In this document: in pieces, positions 60,720 through 64,000 of the stretch
Position numbering within the stretch: the stretch's first letter is position 1
How the letters are laid out: every line of letters begins with the position of its first letter
Assembly: GCA_001799615.1 (NCBI GenBank)
Contig: MGTU01000007.1
Location: forward strand, 1 to 64,000
Direction: 5' to 3'
Length of the DNA: 64,000 bases
Source: Elusimicrobia bacterium GWA2_61_42
Lineage (GTDB): Bacteria > Elusimicrobiota > Elusimicrobia > Elusimicrobiales > UBA9959
Notes under the pieces: generated by a model
What the model was told of the DNA's origin: nothing
The model's input: only the letters and a program-made list of their open reading frames with translations
Databases searched by the model: none
Program-made: the position numbers and the translations under genes

Positions 60720-63700
60720 ATGAAGCGCATTTCCATTTTTTTAGCCGCAATCTGTCTGCTGGCGTCCGCCGCGGCCGCCTATGAGAAGATAGATTTCAAG
60801 ATCCAGCTGCTGAGCGCCGGCTTTATGAAGCCGGCGGCGGTGGCTGTGGCCGGGGGCAAGGTCTTCGTGGCCGACTCCAAAGCCAACGCCGTGTTCGTCT
60901 TCGACGCCGCGGGCAAGCAGATCAAGAAGATAGAGGGCGGTCTGAAGGGCCCGGAAGCGGTCACTTTCGGCGCCGGCAGGGTCTACGTGGCGGATACGGG
61001 CAATTCCCGCGTGGCCGTGTTCGACCCGGAAGGCAAACTCCTCTGGGCTTTCTCCGGCGACGGCTCGGCCCCCGGCCAGCTCGATTCCCCCAGGGGCATC
61101 GCCTACGGCCCGGACAACAGGCTTTACGTCTCCAACACCGGCAACGCCCGCGTGGACGTTTTTAACTCCGACGGCATTTACCTCTACGGCTTTCCCACGG
61201 CCAAGACCGACGGCGTCACCAAGCTCAACCCGGCCAAGCTCTCCCTGAACCGCGCCGGGGAGATCTTCGTTTCCGACCCCGACAAGGCGCTGCTGCAGAA
61301 ATACGACCGGGCCGGCCGCCTGGTCAGGGAGTACCCGGTGGCCAACAACGGCGCCGTGGCGGACAAACGCGGCCAGCTGTACCTGATAAACTATAAAGAG
61401 GGCAAGGTCAGGGAATTTTCCGACGCCGGCGAGACCATCGGAACATTCGGCACCAAGGGCAAGGGCAAGCTGGAGTTCAGGGGCCTGCGCGACATAGCGA
61501 TAGACGAGGCCGGGAGCCTCTACCTGTGCGACGACGAGAATAAGAAAGTGGTGGCGATAAACCTGGAAAGCGCCGAGACCGGCCCGGAACTGCCGCTGGC
61601 GCCGCTGCTGGACCGCTTTATGGTGAAAGGGCCCGCCGACAGGTACGCCTTCAAGGCCGACGTATTCGCCGTCACCCCCGACAATAAAGTAGTGGCTTAT
61701 ATGCCGGAGGCCAAAGAAATAGTGCTGCTGGCCGAAGGCACCAAGAAAACCCTGGTGCGCGAGGGCAAACTGCAGGGGCAGGTGCGCTCGCCGCGCGGTA
61801 TTTTCATCGACCCCAAGGGCATGATCTACGTAGCCGACACCGGCAACGACAGGGTGCAGATCTTCAACCCCGACGGCACATTCTCCAACATGTTCGGCGA
61901 AAGCGGCTCCGGGGACGGCCAGTTCAAAGGGCCCGCTTCCGTGGCCGTCAACGCCAAGGGTAATATTTACGTGGCCGATACCAGGAACAGGAAAGTAAAG
62001 GCTTTCAGCCCGGACGGCATCTTTCTGTTCGCGGTCGGGCCCGAAGTGGGCAATTTGATCCTTTCCAACCCGGTGGCGGTGCGCTGCGACGAGAACAAGA
62101 ACGTCTACGTGCTGGACGCCGCGCTGAAAAAGGTCGTAGTGCTGGACGCGATGGGCAAGTTCCTGCGCATCTGGGACGACTCCGGCAGCCTGCAGGACCC
62201 GGCTTCGCTGACCTACGACGGCAAAGGCTTTTTTTACATCCTGGACCGCGCCACTTTCAACGTGAAGATCTTCGACGAAGCCGGCAAGTTCACGGCCAGC
62301 TTTTTCGCCAAGGGCCGCGGCGAGCGCGAACTGTGGGCGCCGCAGTACATGGCCTTCCGCAACGACAAGATCTACATCTCGGATATGGAGAACGCCCGCA
62401 TCCTGTCTTTCGACATCAGCTACCTGCCCGAGGAGCCTTTCGACCTGACCGCGGAAGCCGGCGAGAAAAGCGTGAAACTGGCCTGGAAGGCCAAGGCCAA
62501 CGCCTGGACCAACGGTTCCAGGGTCTATCGCCGCCGCGGGACGGAAGGCGAGTTTAAGGAAGCCGGCTCGGCCAAGGCAAAAGCTTTCGAGGACGCCGCG
62601 CTCGCCTCCGACGCCACCTATTACTATTATGTGGCCGGGCTGTCCGTTACCGGGGCGCAGGGCGGCATCTCCGCCCCGGCCGCGGTATATTTCAAAGGCC
62701 CCGAGGTCACGGCCGAAGCGGCCGCCGTCCAGGCCGAGACCCGCAACGTGGCCCCCATGGAGATCCTGCCGGTAGAGCTCAATTACATCTTCTCCGCCAA
62801 CTACAAGTATTATCAGAAGAACCCGGTGGGGCGCATAGCCGTGGTGAACAATACCGACAGCGACTTCACCAACGTGAAACTGTCCTTCAACTTCAGGGAT
62901 TTCATGGATTTCCCCAGCGATACCATCGTGAAAGAAGTGAAGGCGAAGTCGAAGACGGAGGTGGACCTGTCCGCCACGCTCAATAACCGCGTCCTCAATA
63001 TCACCGAGGACACGCCCATACAGTGCCAGCTGACGCTTACCTACTACCAGGACGGGGCGGAAAAGACCTTTACGCTCAACCAGCCGGTCAAGGTGCTTTC
63101 CAAGAACGCCATCGTCTGGGACAAGCCGGCCCGCCTGGCTAACTTCATCACTACCAAGGACACCCCGGTGGTCGGCTTCAGCCGCTACGCCCTCAACGAG
63201 AAGAACAAGTTCGAGGACGAAACCTCGTTCCTCAACGAGAACGCGCTGACAGCGCTGATGGTCTGGGAAGCGCTGGGCGAGCAGGGCCTGGGCTACCTGG
63301 CCGACCCGGTCAGCCCTTACGCCGTGCTGAAGTCTTCCAAGGAAATGGTGCTGGATACCGTGCAGTTCCCGCGCAGCACGCTCAAGCTGAAGAGCGGCGA
63401 CTGCGACGACCTGACCGCCCTCTTCGCCTCCATCCTGGAAGCCTCCGGCGTGCACGTGGCGCTGCTGGACTACCCGGCCCACATCTCTATGATGTTCGAC
63501 ACCGGCTCCTCTGACGCCCGCGAAGTGGGCATCCCCGAGGAATACCTGATAAAGCACAATAATACCTGGTGGGTGGGCCTTGAGACCACCATGGTGGGCA
63601 AGGACTTCTATGACGCCGTCAAGCACCAGGCGGACCTGTTCCGCCGCTCCAAGGACGAGGTGCGCGTGATAGACGTGCGCGCCGCCTGGGCCGAGTTCGA

Positions 63701-64000
63701 ACCGGTGACGCTGCCGGAAGCCGAAGCCGAAGCCTATCCGGACAAAGCCAGGTACATCGCCCGGGTAAAAGAAGCCGCCGCCGCCCTGCTGAAGGCCCGC
63801 TACGATTACTTCAAGGACTACTTCGGCAAGATCCTGCTGGAGAACCCGGGCGACGTGGACGCCAACCTGAACCTGGGCATGCTGACCGCCAGGAGCGGGG
63901 AGGCCGCCGCGGCCGTGAAGTATTTCAACGATGTGCTGGCCAAGGAGCCTTTTAATTCCGCCGCCCTCAACAACCTCGGCAACGTTTCCTTCGAGGAGAA
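60720..64000 (+). CDS. Giant secreted NHL/FN3/transglutaminase/TPR protein (3' end outside window)
   Basis: At least 1093 codons, open to the window end. GGGGAGGAAG precedes the ATG; a signal peptide (about 1-20, ending ASAAAA) follows. Residues about 35-560 form NHL-type propeller repeats (VYVADTGNSRVAVFDPEG, IYVADTGNDRVQIFNPDG); about 575-660 a fibronectin type III domain (VKLAWKAKANAWTNGSRVYRR in two parts); then a beta-rich domain. Near 897-925 a transglutaminase-like core has SGDCDDLTALFASILEASG and a His in YPAHISMMF. The visible C-terminal end has TPR repeats. Likely an envelope or surface assembly protein; no known family has this full order. Confidence 0.85.
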   Translation, partial: MKRISIFLAAICLLASAAAAYEKIDFKIQLLSAGFMKPAAVAVAGGKVFVADSKANAVFVFDAAGKQIKKIEGGLKGPEAVTFGAGRVYVADTGNSRVAVFDPEGKLLWAFSGDGSAPGQLDSPRGIAYGPDNRLYVSNTGNARVDVFNSDGIYLYGFPTAKTDGVTKLNPAKLSLNRAGEIFVSDPDKALLQKYDRAGRLVREYPVANNGAVADKRGQLYLINYKEGKVREFSDAGETIGTFGTKGKGKLEFRGLRDIAIDEAGSLYLCDDENKKVVAINLESAETGPELPLAPLLDRFMVKGPADRYAFKADVFAVTPDNKVVAYMPEAKEIVLLAEGTKKTLVREGKLQGQVRSPRGIFIDPKGMIYVADTGNDRVQIFNPDGTFSNMFGESGSGDGQFKGPASVAVNAKGNIYVADTRNRKVKAFSPDGIFLFAVGPEVGNLILSNPVAVRCDENKNVYVLDAALKKVVVLDAMGKFLRIWDDSGSLQDPASLTYDGKGFFYILDRATFNVKIFDEAGKFTASFFAKGRGERELWAPQYMAFRNDKIYISDMENARILSFDISYLPEEPFDLTAEAGEKSVKLAWKAKANAWTNGSRVYRRRGTEGEFKEAGSAKAKAFEDAALASDATYYYYVAGLSVTGAQGGISAPAAVYFKGPEVTAEAAAVQAETRNVAPMEILPVELNYIFSANYKYYQKNPVGRIAVVNNTDSDFTNVKLSFNFRDFMDFPSDTIVKEVKAKSKTEVDLSATLNNRVLNITEDTPIQCQLTLTYYQDGAEKTFTLNQPVKVLSKNAIVWDKPARLANFITTKDTPVVGFSRYALNEKNKFEDETSFLNENALTALMVWEALGEQGLGYLADPVSPYAVLKSSKEMVLDTVQFPRSTLKLKSGDCDDLTALFASILEASGVHVALLDYPAHISMMFDTGSSDAREVGIPEEYLIKHNNTWWVGLETTMVGKDFYDAVKHQADLFRRSKDEVRVIDVRAAWAEFEPVTLPEAEAEAYPDKARYIARVKEAAAALLKARYDYFKDYFGKILLENPGDVDANLNLGMLTARSGEAAAAVKYFNDVLAKEPFNSAALNNLGNVSFEE

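Noticed and set aside
60741-63626. A 961-codon minus-strand open frame
   Set aside because: It is the shadow of the large NHL/transglutaminase gene, whose plus-strand frame has a signal peptide, a Shine-Dalgarno and recognisable domains.

Overview
The window looks like a chromosomal segment of a Gram-negative bacterium with a GC-rich genome, strongly codon-biased genes and AT-rich promoters. Envelope-type genes support an outer membrane: a LolB-like domain, an outer-membrane barrel protein, a Wza-type exporter and a lipoprotein. SpoVG together with the order ispE-spoVG-glmU-prs-ctc-pth, and a Bacteroidota/Bdellovibrio-type succinate dehydrogenase cytochrome b, would fit a deep Gram-negative phylum such as Elusimicrobiota. 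That placement is inference; no rRNA is present to confirm it.

Layout. (1) 1-8271: two minus-strand tRNA-Ser genes, then a tight plus-strand housekeeping run glmM, pdxJ, glmS, acpS, nnrD, thiL, tsaE, tsaB, rimI (amino-sugar synthesis, vitamin B6, acyl-carrier activation, NAD(P)HX repair, thiamine, tRNA t6A and ribosomal protein acetylation). (2) 8280-18754: a TPR/LolB-like protein, ispE, spoVG, tRNA-Gln with an odd tRNA-derived repeat, trmJ, a CsgG-like barrel protein, a GIY-YIG protein, a structured non-coding element, then glmU, prs, bL25, pth and a small membrane protein. GlmS, GlmM and GlmU together give the full route to UDP-GlcNAc. (3) 18755-25207: a 56-residue gene, a CcmI-like membrane protein, and an unrecognised three-gene operon encoding two coiled-coil proteins (1368 and 234 residues) plus a two-helix membrane protein with a coiled-coil tail.

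(4) 25240-45697: a surface polysaccharide locus: Wza-type exporter, Wzz/tyrosine kinase, Wzy-type ligase/polymerase, a GT2-flippase fusion, several glycosyltransferases and methyltransferases, a GT39-like membrane transferase, an AsnB-GT4 fusion and a WbqC-family protein. (5) 45856-56833: stand-alone envelope and metabolic genes (secreted PLD-like protein, secreted Ala-rich protein, cyclase-fold protein, secreted permuted NlpC/P60-like protein, membrane phosphoesterase, EamA transporter, RtcB, ankyrin lipoprotein, class I fumarase), many with their own promoter and terminator. (6) 57137-60530: sdhCAB, separated from fumarase by two long hairpin elements. (7) From 60720 to the window end: the start of a very large secreted NHL/FN3/transglutaminase/TPR protein.

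Most notable: two unusual gene fusions in the polysaccharide locus, the coiled-coil operon, three large intergenic palindromic elements, a tRNA-Gln-derived repeat cluster, and a recurring arrangement where a -10 box sits 6-9 nt before the start codon, which predicts leaderless mRNAs. No CRISPR array, insertion sequence, transposase, integrase or rRNA was seen.
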